A DNA stretch of 64,000 nucleotides from an uncultured Muribaculaceae bacterium (lineage in GTDB: Bacteria; Bacteroidota; Bacteroidia; Bacteroidales; Muribaculaceae), in contig CAUBWJ010000006.1 in assembly GCA_958439725.1 (NCBI GenBank), forward strand, positions 1-64,000. The letters run 5' to 3'. How positions within the stretch are numbered: position 1 is the first letter of the stretch; the number at the start of each line of letters is the position of its first letter. The notes beneath the pieces are model-generated. The model worked only from the letters and a program-made list of their open reading frames with translations, had not been told where the DNA came from and searched no databases. Both the position numbers and the translations under genes were made by a program. This document shows positions 56,219 through 64,000 of the stretch, one piece after another.

Positions 56219-56256
56219 AAAAAGCGTCGTTCCACTCGGTTGGAGCGGCGCTTTTT
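56219..56256 (+). terminator. Terminator after mutB
   Basis: A 16-bp stem (56219-56234 with 56241-56256, two wobble pairs) around CTCGGT, ending in TTTTTGTTTT. Confidence 0.85.
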
Positions 56257-56368
56257 GTTTTGAAACCGAAGGGGCTGTGGCAGAGAAAAGTTCGCTAAGC
56301 CAAATAGCAGCAATCGAAAAAATCAATTAAAAACGCACAAAAAGGGGACGGGTGTTTTGTTGTTTTGC

Positions 56369-56611
56369 ATGGAATTTAAAAAGAACAGAAATATGGATAT
56401 TATGAACGGCCCTTTGATTATGTGGTGCGTCGTGGCAATGATTGCGCTGGCGGTGGTGATAGCAAGGTATAGGAACTTTCTTAGTCATGGAACGGCGGAG
56501 AGAAAAAAGCGGACGCATCGCCGGTTGTTAGAAATCGGACACGAATGTGAGGAAATTTATCTGCCCGGAGATACGCTTTTAGATGAAGAATATGCCATAG
56601 GTGATGAATAA
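56369..56611 (+). CDS. Small single-pass membrane protein
   Basis: A frame of 80 residues from ATG 56369 (other starts at 56393 and 56402) with one membrane helix (LIMWCVVAMIALAVVIARY) and a basic then acidic cytoplasmic tail (ERKKRTHRRLLEIGHECEEIYLPGDTLLDEEYAIGDE). It overlaps the following exporter gene by 8 bases, a sign of translational coupling, so it is probably real. No family recognised. A small accessory subunit of the exporter is an attractive guess without direct evidence. Confidence 0.5.
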   Translation: MEFKKNRNMDIMNGPLIMWCVVAMIALAVVIARYRNFLSHGTAERKKRTHRRLLEIGHECEEIYLPGDTLLDEEYAIGDE

Positions 56612-57380
56612 GGAAGAAATGTTACCCTCGGTAAGGGGTGCCGCTGATTTCCTTACCGTATATGCCGACTGGCTTTTCAGCAGCGGTGCCACCTGCATAA
56701 GACTTGAAAAGAACACGAGGCGTATGGCAGTTTCTTTAGGTGTGGAAATGGAGATGTGCATACTGCCTCGTCATATCCAGATTACCGTGACGCGCGGGAA
56801 TGAGGTATTTACTTCGGTAGTGGCGATAAACGAGCGGCCGGTCAACTATGACATCAACACACGCCTCAGCCGACTTAGCTGGGACATGGCTGACGGCCGT
56901 ACCGGATTCGATGATGCGCAGAAGGCGTTTTCGGAGATAATAGAAGCGCGACCTGCCACGGGATGCTATTCAACTCTGCTTGCATCCTTGGCAAACAGCG
57001 CGTTCTGCAGGCTGTTCGGCGGTGATGCGGTGGCTATGGGTGTGGTTTTTGTCGCAACCTTTGCGGGTCTATCGGTGAAGCGTCTGCTTTCGGCCCATCG
57101 TTTTGACGCCAGAATTACCGTGGCTATATGTGCTTTCATATCATCGGTTCTGGCGGCGGCCGACGGTCTGTTCTCGCTTGGCGGTACCCCACAGCTGTCG
57201 GTAGGTACGAGTGTGCTCTATCTTGTTCCCGGTATTCCTTTTATCAATGCATTCTGTGATATGATTGACCGCCATTATATATGCGCTTTCGGCAGGCTGA
57301 TGAACGCTATTGTTCTGATGTGTTGTCTTTCGGCGGGACTTTGTGCGGGGATGCTGGTAATGAATATCGGGATGTTCTGA
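56604..57380 (+). CDS. ThrE-type exporter, YjjP-like subunit (DUF1212)
   Basis: A 258-residue protein from ATG 56604 (a GTG at 56601 is also possible). The soluble N-terminal half has the DUF1212 features (ADWLFSSGATCIRLEKNTRRMAVSLGVEMEMCILPRHIQITV; RLSRLSWDMADG), followed by about five helices (FCRLFGGDAVAMGVVFVATFAGLSVKRLL; LYLVPGIPFINAFCDMIDRHYICAFGRLM). It pairs with the next gene to form a split threonine/serine exporter; the E. coli homologue pair YjjP/YjjB exports succinate. Given the mut operon just upstream, dicarboxylate export would fit, but this is inference. Confidence 0.88.
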   Translation: MNKEEMLPSVRGAADFLTVYADWLFSSGATCIRLEKNTRRMAVSLGVEMEMCILPRHIQITVTRGNEVFTSVVAINERPVNYDINTRLSRLSWDMADGRTGFDDAQKAFSEIIEARPATGCYSTLLASLANSAFCRLFGGDAVAMGVVFVATFAGLSVKRLLSAHRFDARITVAICAFISSVLAAADGLFSLGGTPQLSVGTSVLYLVPGIPFINAFCDMIDRHYICAFGRLMNAIVLMCCLSAGLCAGMLVMNIGMF

Positions 57381-57410
57381 AAAAACGACTTTAAAAGCTC
57401 TATAAAGTAT

Positions 57411-57914
57411 ATGATATTACAGATTATTGAGGATGCATTATTCTCGGCGATTGCCGCAATCGGTTTTGCGTCTCTGAGCAATCCTCCCCGCAGGGCCTGT
57501 CTGGCCTGCGGGCTGATAGCGGCTGTGGGCCATTCGGTAAGGTTTGTTCTGATGGAATTTACCGCTCTCGATTTACATATAGTCGTCGCAACAGCGATAG
57601 CCTCATTAATTATCGGCGTTCTTGCGGTGATTGTGTCATCGCGCACCAAGGTGCCGGCAGAAGCGTGTCTTTATCCGTCGCTTCTGCCTATGTTTCCCGG
57701 AATTTATGCCTACCGTACATTCGGAGCACTTGTCATGTGCCTCTACAAAGGGAGTGAAGGCGCGTTCAATCATTATTTCTATCTGTTTGCAAGCAATGGA
57801 TTCACATGTTTCTTTATTTTGCTGGCCATGGTTGCCGGCGCGACGATACCTTTGTTTGCAATGAAGCGCATATCGTTTCAGGTCACGCGGCGCGGTCACA
57901 CGCCGGTGCTTTAG
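57411..57914 (+). CDS. ThrE-type exporter, YjjB-like subunit
   Basis: A 167-residue membrane protein with four to five helices, matching the C-terminal ThrE_2/DUF3815 part of threonine/serine exporters: LFSAIAAIGFASLSNPPRRACLACGLIAAVGHSVRF, IASLIIGVLAVIVSSRTKVPAEACLYPSLLPMFPGIYAYRTFGALV. The PSLLPMFPG motif is typical of YjjB. It follows the YjjP-like gene by 30 bases. The two together should make one transporter. Confidence 0.87.
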   Translation: MILQIIEDALFSAIAAIGFASLSNPPRRACLACGLIAAVGHSVRFVLMEFTALDLHIVVATAIASLIIGVLAVIVSSRTKVPAEACLYPSLLPMFPGIYAYRTFGALVMCLYKGSEGAFNHYFYLFASNGFTCFFILLAMVAGATIPLFAMKRISFQVTRRGHTPVL

Positions 57915-57938
57915 AGCGCATTTCAGAATAATTATTTC

Positions 57939-57946
57939 TAATTTTG
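57939..57946 (+). promoter_or_regulatory. -7 box TAATTTTG of the LysR gene
   Basis: Consensus -7 box 32 bases before the start codon; no good -33 box, as is common for regulated promoters. Confidence 0.45.
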
Positions 57947-57978
57947 TAATCCAATAGTTTACACAATAGTTTCATGCA

Positions 57979-58881
57979 ATGGAATTAAGGCAACTCAAAT
58001 ACTTTGTAAAGGTAGCGGAGACGCTCAATTTCTCCGAAGCGGCAAAAAGCCTGTTCGTGACCCAAAGCACGCTGTCGCAGCAGATAAAGCAACTGGAGCA
58101 GGATCTCGATTCCCAGCTGCTGACCCGGAGCAGTCACAGTGTGTCGCTGACAGAGGCTGGAGAGGAACTGTTGCCCTACGCCAGAAAGGTGTTAAGCGAT
58201 GCCGAACTGTGCGGTATCAGGTTGCAGGACCTCAAAGATCTGCTTTGCGGGACACTCAATATCGGGGTGACTTATTCTTTCAGCCCGATTCTCACCGAGG
58301 CCCTGGTGACATTCATGAAGCTTTATCCCAACGTGAAACTTAATATTTTCTATCGTCCGATGGCAGAACTGATGGAGATGCTTCAGAACGGAGAGGTTGA
58401 CTTCGCACTGGCGTTCAAGCCGTCGGTGGAGATGACGGACGTTGTATCGCACGTGTTGTTTCAGAATTGCCTGGCGGCTATAGTCGGGGATATGCATTCT
58501 TTGGCGTCTCGGGATAAAATAACCCTTGCCGAACTTGCAAAATGCGAACTGGCTTTGCCCTCAAAGGGCCTTCAGGCGCGCAACGCGCTTGAAAAAATTC
58601 TTGAAAAGTACCCTTGTGAGCTAAAATTGCGGGCAGAACTCAATGAGGTGAATATCTTGCTCAAGCTAATACGCCAGAATCATCTGGTGACAGTTCTGGC
58701 TGAGGCTTCCATACATAATGAGAAAGGAATCCGGGCAATCCCTCTTGATGTGCCCGACAATGAGATGGCGGGATGTGTACATACGCTGAAAGGCGCCTAT
58801 CATAAACGGTCGATGAAAGAATTTATACGTCTGTTGAGCGACTCTGCTGCAATAAAAGAGCGTGTCAACGCATGGCTGTGA
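57979..58881 (+). CDS. LysR-family transcriptional regulator
   Basis: A 300-residue regulator. The winged helix-turn-helix fills residues 1-60 (MELRQLKYFVKVAETLNFSEAAKSLFVTQSTLSQQIKQLEQDL), followed by the linker helix and a type 2 periplasmic-binding-like effector domain (GTLNIGVTYSFSPILTEALVTFMKLYPNVKLNIFY). Effector and targets are unknown. It lies 64 bases after the exporter pair on the same strand but has its own -7 box; control of the exporter is possible. Cysteines are present at scattered positions, without the close pair of OxyR. Confidence 0.92.
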   Translation: MELRQLKYFVKVAETLNFSEAAKSLFVTQSTLSQQIKQLEQDLDSQLLTRSSHSVSLTEAGEELLPYARKVLSDAELCGIRLQDLKDLLCGTLNIGVTYSFSPILTEALVTFMKLYPNVKLNIFYRPMAELMEMLQNGEVDFALAFKPSVEMTDVVSHVLFQNCLAAIVGDMHSLASRDKITLAELAKCELALPSKGLQARNALEKILEKYPCELKLRAELNEVNILLKLIRQNHLVTVLAEASIHNEKGIRAIPLDVPDNEMAGCVHTLKGAYHKRSMKEFIRLLSDSAAIKERVNAWL

Positions 58882-58897
58882 CGGAATATATAATAAA

Positions 58898-58937
58898 GAC
58901 GCCGCATCACGTTTCAATTCGAAACTGATGCGGCGTC
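58898..58937. terminator. Bidirectional terminator between LysR and OmpA genes
   Basis: GACGCCGCATCA (58898-58909) pairs with 58926-58937, with an inner GTTTC/GAAAC stem past a one-base bulge: 17 bp in all. Confidence 0.88.
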
Positions 58938-58962
58938 GGTATCTTTAGCAGGATTGAACCGA

Positions 58963-59664
58963 TTACTGGAGGGTGCCGTTTTCAGCAGCCTGAATCATCT
59001 GGGGAGATGCGGTGATGTAAATCTCAACGCGACGGTTCTGTGCACGTCCTTCGGGGGTATCGTTGGAAGCAACATAATCTGCCATAGGAACGCCCTGTGC
59101 GGTGATTCGAGAGGCAGCTACTCCACTGTGGATAAGATAGGTTCTGACTGCATCTGCACGACCGTTGGCTACTTTTTCATTTGCGGCGTAGGAGCCAACG
59201 TTGTCGGTATAACCAAAAATCTGCACATTGGTCTGCGGATTGTTGATGAGCGAGGATGCAAAGGTGGTGAGATCCTGCTTCGCAGCATTGTTAAGCGATG
59301 TGCCGTTGAAGGGGAAGAGGATTCCGCTGTTGAAGGTAACTTTGATAGCCTCAAGGCCATTCTGGTCTTTCACTGATTCAACTTCGGCTTTTTCGGCAAG
59401 CTGGGCCTCAAGTTCTTTTTTCTGTTTGTCCATCTTATTGCCGATTAGTGTTCCTGCACCTGCACCTACGGCGGCTCCGATAGCAGAGCCGATACCGGCT
59501 CCCTTACCGCCGCCTATCAGCGCTCCGATGCCAGCTCCGAGAGCGGCACCGCCGCCACCGCCGATAAGAGCACCTTTGCCGGTGTTTGTCATTGTATTGC
59601 AACTTGATGAAGCCAGAAGCGAAAGAGCAACCACACCTGTGAGTAAAATCTTGAATGTCTTCAT
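58963..59664 (-). CDS. OmpA-family lipoprotein with glycine zipper
   Basis: A 233-residue lipoprotein (LLASSSCNTMTN). Residues 28-76 form a glycine-zipper domain (GKGALIGGGGGAALGAGIGALIGGGKGAGIGSAIGAAVGAGAGTLIG), probably membrane-associated. After a short coiled coil comes an OmpA peptidoglycan-binding domain (residues 110-220): VQIFGYTDNVGSYAANEKVANGRADAVRTYLIHSGVAASRITAQGVPMADYVASNDTPEGRAQNRRVEIYI, with the Asp and Arg that contact diaminopimelate. It is close to E. coli YiaD. It anchors the outer membrane to the cell wall. A -7 box lies upstream. Confidence 0.93.
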   Translation of the reverse strand: MKTFKILLTGVVALSLLASSSCNTMTNTGKGALIGGGGGAALGAGIGALIGGGKGAGIGSAIGAAVGAGAGTLIGNKMDKQKKELEAQLAEKAEVESVKDQNGLEAIKVTFNSGILFPFNGTSLNNAAKQDLTTFASSLINNPQTNVQIFGYTDNVGSYAANEKVANGRADAVRTYLIHSGVAASRITAQGVPMADYVASNDTPEGRAQNRRVEIYITASPQMIQAAENGTLQ

Positions 59665-59728
59665 TTGAATTTTGATTATGAAAGTAAATAAATATCGCGA
59701 TTAAGTAGACTTATCACAACTCAGGATG

Positions 59729-59736
59729 CAAAAATA
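59729..59736 (-). promoter_or_regulatory. -7 box TATTTTTG of the OmpA gene
   Basis: Consensus -7 box on the minus strand, leader about 60 bases; the -33 region is weak. Confidence 0.45.
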
Positions 59737-59802
59737 CGAAAAATCGCATTATGTTTTATGCCATACTCAAATATAAGACAACAATTGTATAATAAATGTT
59801 TG

Positions 59803-59832
59803 TTGGAAATATTGAAATAATACTTAAATTTG
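59803..59832 (+). promoter_or_regulatory. Promoter of the EamA transporter gene
   Basis: TTG (59803-59805), 19 bases, TAAATTTG (59825-59832); the start codon is 25 bases downstream. Confidence 0.7.
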
Positions 59833-59857
59833 TAACATAAAACATTTATGCACAAAA

Positions 59858-60802
59858 ATGAATAAAGGCGGTATATTCCATAGATTCGGACATTCCGGAA
59901 AACCAACGTTACCCTACCATATAGGAGCCGCGATTGCGGTCACGGCATGGGGCGCAGCCTTTATAAATACAAAGGTACTTCTTAGTCATGGGCTGAATCC
60001 TGTGGAAATATACGTTTATCGTTTTATCATTGCATACTTATGCGTTCTTGTCCTGTGCCCGAAGCCTCTTTTCTGCCATAAGATAAGTGACGAATTCAAG
60101 TTTCTGCTTTGCGGACTGTGTGGCGGTTCCATATATTTCATAGCGGAAAATACCGCTGTGAACTATACGATGGTATCCAACGTATCGCTGATTGTATCGA
60201 CATCGCCCTTGCTTACAGCCATAATCATAGGCGTGATGTATAAGAGCGAACGGCCCACGAAAGGGTTTATGATGGGGTCGGCGATAGCTTTTCTGGGCGT
60301 TGGGTGTGTGATTTTCAACAGCAGTTTTGTGGTAAAGCTAAAGCCTTTCGGAGATATGCTCGCGTTGCTTTCGGCGATGTGCTGGGCGGTATATTCAGTT
60401 GTGCTGAGGCCGTTGAATGCCACTTACAGTGTGTGGTTCGTAACGCGCAAGACGTTCTTTTACGGTCTGGTGACATCACTCCCGTTTCTTGCGCTTGAGC
60501 CTCATCTTGCATCTCCGGCGTTGCTTATGGAACCGGCCGTGTGGGGCAATCTGTTGTTCCTCGGTTTTTTCGCTTCGCTGATAAGTTACCTTTTGTGGTC
60601 GCAAGCGGTCAAAGGTCTGGGCGTAATGACATCGGGAAATTATCTTTATGTGAGCCCGATTGTGACTCTTCTGCTTTCAAAATTCTATCTTGGAGAAAAT
60701 ATCTCATGGATAGGTTACGCGGGATGCGCGCTGATAATCCTCGGACTCGTGGCAAGCGAAAAGCTTGGAGGAAACCGGGGAGAGGGCGCAATGCGTCATT
60801 GA
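59858..60802 (+). CDS. EamA/DMT-family transporter
   Basis: A 314-residue protein with ten helices in two EamA repeats: IGAAIAVTAWGAAFINTKVLLSHGLNPVEIYVYRFIIAYLCVLVLC in the first and PFGDMLALLSAMCWAVYSVVLRPLNATYSVWFVTRKTFFYGLVTSLPFL in the second. The repeat ends SLIVSTSPLLTAIIIGVMYKSERPTKGFMMGSAIAFLGVGCVIF and YLYVSPIVTLLLSKFYLGENISWIGYAGCALIILGL are typical of drug/metabolite exporters of the RhaT/YdcZ/EamA type. The substrate is not predictable. It is transcribed alone from a full consensus promoter. Confidence 0.9.
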   Translation: MNKGGIFHRFGHSGKPTLPYHIGAAIAVTAWGAAFINTKVLLSHGLNPVEIYVYRFIIAYLCVLVLCPKPLFCHKISDEFKFLLCGLCGGSIYFIAENTAVNYTMVSNVSLIVSTSPLLTAIIIGVMYKSERPTKGFMMGSAIAFLGVGCVIFNSSFVVKLKPFGDMLALLSAMCWAVYSVVLRPLNATYSVWFVTRKTFFYGLVTSLPFLALEPHLASPALLMEPAVWGNLLFLGFFASLISYLLWSQAVKGLGVMTSGNYLYVSPIVTLLLSKFYLGENISWIGYAGCALIILGLVASEKLGGNRGEGAMRH

Positions 60803-60829
60803 GGTCCGAAATCTTCCAGGTGACGGTTG

Positions 60830-61381
60830 TCAATCGGGATTTTCGAGATAGTTCAGCTCGTCGAGAATCTGGGTGGCAGGAAGCCGGGTGATGGCGTCGC
60901 CGGTGCCGAGTTCCTTTTCAGCTATCGCTCTGACTGTTGCGGCATAGGTAGAAAGCTTATGCCAAAGCAATCTCAGGGATGCGTAGCGACAAAGGGGAGG
61001 AAGTGAGGTGTCGGAGGCCTGAACAGCAATGTCGAGTGAGAAGGGTGTATGCCTAAGCAACCGATGACAAAGGATGTCAACGGTCTCGGCAGAAGGTGAC
61101 TGCCTGATCATTTCTAAAGCGGAACTTAAAGTCACATCCTCGGGGCGGAGAAGCATCGGAGCAAGAAGCATGCTTTCACGGGTGGAAGAGTTGGCCCAAA
61201 GCTGACGGGCGAGTTCAGGATCGTGGCCGAATTCCGAAGCTATTTCTACGAGTTGCGGGAGCACGAGCCCGAAAATTATATGATGGGGAGAACCGGCTTT
61301 GCGGTAAGTATCGGCTATCACGCCATTTCGCATTGCGAAAAAGCGGCGTTTAACTTGTTGGAGGCGCGAAAAATTTGTCAT
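60830..61381 (-). CDS. AlkD-like HEAT-repeat protein, putative DNA alkylation repair
   Basis: From ATG 61381 the protein has 183 residues; the open frame to 61477 would start beyond the promoter at 61399-61430. It is all-helical with HEAT-like repeats. The stretch VKRRFFAMRNGVIADTYRKAGSPHHIIFGLVLPQLVEIASEFGHDPELARQLWANSSTRESMLLAPMLL resembles the N-terminal half of Bacteroidetes AlkD-type glycosylases. It is shorter than E. coli-size AlkD homologues (about 220-240), and I cannot confirm the catalytic Asp/Trp/Arg set, so activity is uncertain. Confidence 0.6.
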   Translation of the reverse strand: MTNFSRLQQVKRRFFAMRNGVIADTYRKAGSPHHIIFGLVLPQLVEIASEFGHDPELARQLWANSSTRESMLLAPMLLRPEDVTLSSALEMIRQSPSAETVDILCHRLLRHTPFSLDIAVQASDTSLPPLCRYASLRLLWHKLSTYAATVRAIAEKELGTGDAITRLPATQILDELNYLENPD

Positions 61382-61398
61382 GTCTGAAAAATAGTATG

Positions 61399-61430
61399 CA
61401 AATTTAAGAAAAGAAACAATGTATATGCAA
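61399..61430 (-). promoter_or_regulatory. Promoter of the AlkD-like gene
   Basis: TTG (61428-61430), 21 bases, TAAATTTG (61399-61406) on the minus strand; leader about 12 bases, which supports the start at 61381. Confidence 0.6.
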
Positions 61431-61455
61431 CTTTGCACGGCTCTTATAGGCGGGG

Positions 61456-61486
61456 TTGCAAAATTAATGTAAAGCACTTAACTTTG
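61456..61486 (+). promoter_or_regulatory. Promoter of the LysM gene
   Basis: TTG (61456-61458), 20 bases, TAACTTTG (61479-61486); leader about 20 bases, which supports the start at 61514. Confidence 0.7.
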
Positions 61487-61513
61487 CATAAACAAAACAA
61501 TGAGTATCAGCTG

Positions 61514-63571
61514 ATGAAATCTTTATTCTGCAAGATATTAACGGTGTGCGCTTTAGTGGGCTTAATGGCCTTGAACGCCTGGGCCGACAATCTGAGTGAT
61601 CTTCCTGTGACGAAGGTGGGAGGCCGGGATTGCTATTATTATGAGGTGCAGCCAAAAGAAACGGTGTATTCCCTTTGCCGACGTTTCGGGGTGAGCCGAG
61701 AGGAACTTCTGAAGTATAATCCGGATGCGGCGGACGGTCTGAAAGCCGGGCAAATGCTATATTTTCCTGTCGATGAAAAAAATCAGTCGGTACGTCCGCG
61801 GACCTATGTGGTGGGGAAAAAGGAAACCGCATACGGCATCAGTAAAAAATTCGGTCTGACCACAGATGAGTTTTATGCCCTCAATCCTGAAGCTCTTGAC
61901 GGCCTGAAGGCAGGCCAGACTGTGAGACTCACTAAAGGAACAGAAGCCTCCGAAGGATCGTACGCCGCAGCAGGAATTCCCGCACGCCAGCATTCCGGTG
62001 AGGGCACCCATGAGATTGCCCCTCATGAAACCTTGTATCAGATAGCACGTGACAACAATACCACAGTGGCCGCTCTTCTTGCCGCTAATCCCGGCCTTGA
62101 TGAACGTGATTACAAAGCCGGTCAGGTTATTCGCCTCAGCGAGGCTACGCCATCGGTATCAGGCGAAACAGTTGCCGCCGCAAAGGAATCAATGCCTGTA
62201 AGAGATGAAAAAAACGTTCGGCCCGAACTTCCGGTAACTTCTGACGCGAATACCGTTACCTACAGAGTGCATGCTCATGATACCTTCTATGGTATTGCTG
62301 ACAGATTCGGAATTACCGTAAGTGAACTGCAAAGGGTTAATCCCGGGGTGGAGATGCTGCGGGAGGATATGATCATAAACATTCCTATAATGGCGCAGGG
62401 AGCGGCTACGACGCCGAAAACCGCACCTGTGGAGACGACGATGCCGTCAGTGGGCGCAAATATGCAGGGGACTGATGGAGTGAGCAGCGACAGTGTTGAA
62501 GGAAAATCCATTAATATAGCAGTTGCATTGCCGTTTATGCTCAATGAGGAAAACCGTTCGCGTCAGGCCCAGCTCTATACCGAGTTCTATAAAGGTTTTC
62601 TGATAGCAGTGGATTCTCTCCGTAATATCGGAGCACCGATCAAGATTCAGACATACGACACCGAAGGAACTCTGGCGGGGGTCAACCGGATATTGTCGAA
62701 TCCCGAGCTTAAGAGTGCCAACCTGATAATTGCCCCCGACAATCAGGAGCATCTTTCATTGTTCAACAATTACGGTATGGTGAACAATATAGATATCCTT
62801 AATCTTTTCGTGGTAAAGAGCACGGAGTACAATGATAATGCGAAAGTGCTTCAGGCCAATATCCCGCATGAGATGATGTATGGGAAGGCCATAGATTATC
62901 TTGTGAAGAAATTTGAAGGGTATATTCCCGTGATACTCACCCGTACCGACGGCCCGGTGGATAAAATCGAGTTTACCAAAAGCCTTGCATCCGCATTCAG
63001 AGGAGCGGGGCGCGAGGTTCTCGAAATCAGTTTCTCGGGCAATTTGGGAGAGAAAGATTTTACCGACCTCGACAGAAGCAAAAAATATGCGTTCATTCCT
63101 GTGACTTCAAAGCAGGCGGAACTTAACCGGATTCTCCCGGCTCTGGCCTCGTTTAAAGAGCAGACGGGTGGAAACGGAGCGGTTGTGTGGGGATATCCCG
63201 AGTGGACTACGTTCCGTGGAGAAACCCTCGACGGGATGCATAAGGTAGACACTTACGTGTTCTCGCGATTCTTCACTGCTCCCGACGACTATTCCACGCG
63301 GGTAATCGACGACCAGTTCTATCGCTGGTATGGGGCGAGAATGGCACAGTATGTGCCCCGTCAGGGATTGCTCGGTTTCGATGCCGGCATGTATCTTATC
63401 CCGGCGCTGAAAGCCAACGGAGGCGATTTCTCACGCTATACTCCTCAGTATACCGGGGTGCAGAACGGTTTCAGCTTCATAAGAATGCCCCGAGGAGGCC
63501 TTGTCAACAACTGTCTCTTCTTCCTGAATTACCGCCCGGGAACCGATGCGGTGGTTAAAATAACACTGTAA
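61514..63571 (+). CDS. Four-LysM protein fused to a type 1 periplasmic-binding domain
   Basis: From ATG 61514 the protein has 685 residues with a signal peptide (MKSLFCKILTVCALVGLMALNAWA). Four LysM peptidoglycan-binding modules follow: about 42-86 (YEVQPKETVYSLCRRFGVSREELLKYNP), 96-138 (YVVGKKETAYGISKKFGL), 165-208 (HEIAPHETLYQIARDNNT) and 250-293 (YRVHAHDTFYGIADRFGI). Residues about 335-685 form a type 1 periplasmic-binding fold (INIAVALPFMLNEENRSRQAQLYTEFYKGFLIAVDSLRNIGAPIKIQTYDTEGT; NLIIAPDNQEHLSLFNNYGM), as in branched-chain amino-acid receptors and LpoA. By this analogy it may bind peptidoglycan and regulate a synthase or a partner; no ABC transporter is present. A barrel protein gene follows 3 bases later. 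Confidence 0.88.
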   Translation: MKSLFCKILTVCALVGLMALNAWADNLSDLPVTKVGGRDCYYYEVQPKETVYSLCRRFGVSREELLKYNPDAADGLKAGQMLYFPVDEKNQSVRPRTYVVGKKETAYGISKKFGLTTDEFYALNPEALDGLKAGQTVRLTKGTEASEGSYAAAGIPARQHSGEGTHEIAPHETLYQIARDNNTTVAALLAANPGLDERDYKAGQVIRLSEATPSVSGETVAAAKESMPVRDEKNVRPELPVTSDANTVTYRVHAHDTFYGIADRFGITVSELQRVNPGVEMLREDMIINIPIMAQGAATTPKTAPVETTMPSVGANMQGTDGVSSDSVEGKSINIAVALPFMLNEENRSRQAQLYTEFYKGFLIAVDSLRNIGAPIKIQTYDTEGTLAGVNRILSNPELKSANLIIAPDNQEHLSLFNNYGMVNNIDILNLFVVKSTEYNDNAKVLQANIPHEMMYGKAIDYLVKKFEGYIPVILTRTDGPVDKIEFTKSLASAFRGAGREVLEISFSGNLGEKDFTDLDRSKKYAFIPVTSKQAELNRILPALASFKEQTGGNGAVVWGYPEWTTFRGETLDGMHKVDTYVFSRFFTAPDDYSTRVIDDQFYRWYGARMAQYVPRQGLLGFDAGMYLIPALKANGGDFSRYTPQYTGVQNGFSFIRMPRGGLVNNCLFFLNYRPGTDAVVKITL

Positions 63572-63574
63572 GCC

Positions 63575-64000
63575 ATGCACAAAGGAATTCTAAGGGGAAT
63601 AACGACCATAGCGTTAGGTCTTTCGGCTGTAACCATGACCGCGCAGCGCAAGTATGAACCACATTTTGCAATAGGCGGAAAGGGGGGCGTTACGTTCTCC
63701 CAGATGGCTTTTACGCCGGGCATCGAACAGAAAATGGTGCAGGGTATAATGGCCGGAGTGTCTTTCAGGTATACCGAAGAGAAGTTTTTCGGCCTGATAG
63801 GTGAACTGACCGTTGAGCAGCGCGGATGGAGTGAAAACTTTGAAGAAACAGACTTCAAGTATAGCCGAAAGCTTACATATATACAGATGCCCTTGCTTAC
63901 CCACATTTATTTCGGGGGAGAAAAGGTGAAAGGGTTCGTGAATCTGGGGCCCGTGGTTGGCTATATGATCGGCGACAATATATCTTCAAATTTCAATTAT
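63575..64000 (+). CDS. Outer-membrane beta-barrel protein, PorT-like (partial)
   Basis: The frame from ATG 63575 runs open to the window end, 142 residues. It has a signal peptide (ILRGITTIALGLSAVTMTAQ) and barrel strands of the PorT/outer-membrane-protein type found in Bacteroidetes: FAIGGKGGVTFSQMAF, MVQGIMAGVSFRYTEEKFFGLIGELTVEQRGWSE, KLTYIQMPLLTHIYFGG and GFVNLGPVVGYMIG. The phrase of tyrosine-leucine-proline type (YIQMPLL) is common to the family. It lies 3 bases after the LysM fusion gene and is probably cotranscribed. The C-terminal part is outside the window. Confidence 0.8.
   Translation, partial: MHKGILRGITTIALGLSAVTMTAQRKYEPHFAIGGKGGVTFSQMAFTPGIEQKMVQGIMAGVSFRYTEEKFFGLIGELTVEQRGWSENFEETDFKYSRKLTYIQMPLLTHIYFGGEKVKGFVNLGPVVGYMIGDNISSNFNY

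Noticed and set aside
57979..58881. OxyR as identity of the LysR regulator
   Set aside because: The closely spaced redox cysteine pair of OxyR is not visible in the effector domain.

Overview
The window comes from a member of the order Bacteroidales, with a gene set that recalls Muribaculaceae or Bacteroides (the family is inferred from gene content, not proven). The main evidence is promoter form. About twenty genes are preceded by a TAnnTTTG -7 box, many with a TTTG or TTG -33 box 19-21 bases upstream, which is the Bacteroidetes housekeeping promoter. Family-typical genes support this: two ECF sigma/anti-sigma modules, a GIN-domain surface protein, a DUF4369/TlpA-like lipoprotein, DUF4838, PepSY-like and PorT-like proteins, and a methylmalonyl-CoA mutase operon of the succinate-propionate pathway. 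I saw no tRNA, rRNA, CRISPR array, prophage or intact transposase.

Layout. 1-2.3 kb: edge of an unknown gene, a yaaW-family gene behind a 21-bp inverted repeat, then a G-depleted tract and two orphan reading frames. 2.4-8.2 kb: tripartite RND efflux operon (outer-membrane factor, adaptor, pump; minus strand) with a good promoter. 8.6-13.6 kb: outer-membrane receptor-like barrel, GIN protein with eleven SAGD-type repeats, ECF sigma factor, anti-sigma-like protein and a secreted coiled-coil protein. 13.7-21.1 kb (minus): a second ECF sigma/anti-sigma-like/Spy-like module followed by a giant alpha-2-macroglobulin without a thioester. 21.2-25.2 kb: zupT, a 5'-nucleotidase, a DUF3108 protein and tdk. 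25.2-30 kb: tilS, gtrA, nth, pheS and a thioredoxin-like lipoprotein. 30-35.1 kb: acyl-CoA ligase, small barrel, nadE, PepSY-like protein. 35.2-37.8 kb: valS. 37.9-44.1 kb: a seven-gene thiamine operon (thiD, thiS, tenI-like, thiE, thiG, thiC, thiH) behind a TPP riboswitch. 44.1-50.8 kb: DEAD-box helicase, yqgE, a 359-bp structured inverted-repeat element, dxs and a DUF4838 protein. 51.2-58.9 kb: NlpC/P60 hydrolase, mutA-mutB, split ThrE-type exporter, LysR regulator. 58.9-64 kb: OmpA lipoprotein, EamA transporter, AlkD-like protein, a four-LysM/periplasmic-binding fusion and a partial outer-membrane barrel.

How the parts connect. DXS makes deoxyxylulose phosphate, which the ThiG/ThiS/ThiH branch needs for the thiazole ring, and DXS is itself a TPP enzyme, so the riboswitch-controlled thi operon and the nearby dxs are biochemically linked. 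The two ECF modules and the macroglobulin look like envelope-stress and envelope-defence functions. The strongest unexplained signal is the element at 46416-46774 between the dxs promoter and the dxs gene. Each of its two opposed halves folds into the same three-tier hairpin, and the paired positions differ by compensatory changes, which points to selection on structure.
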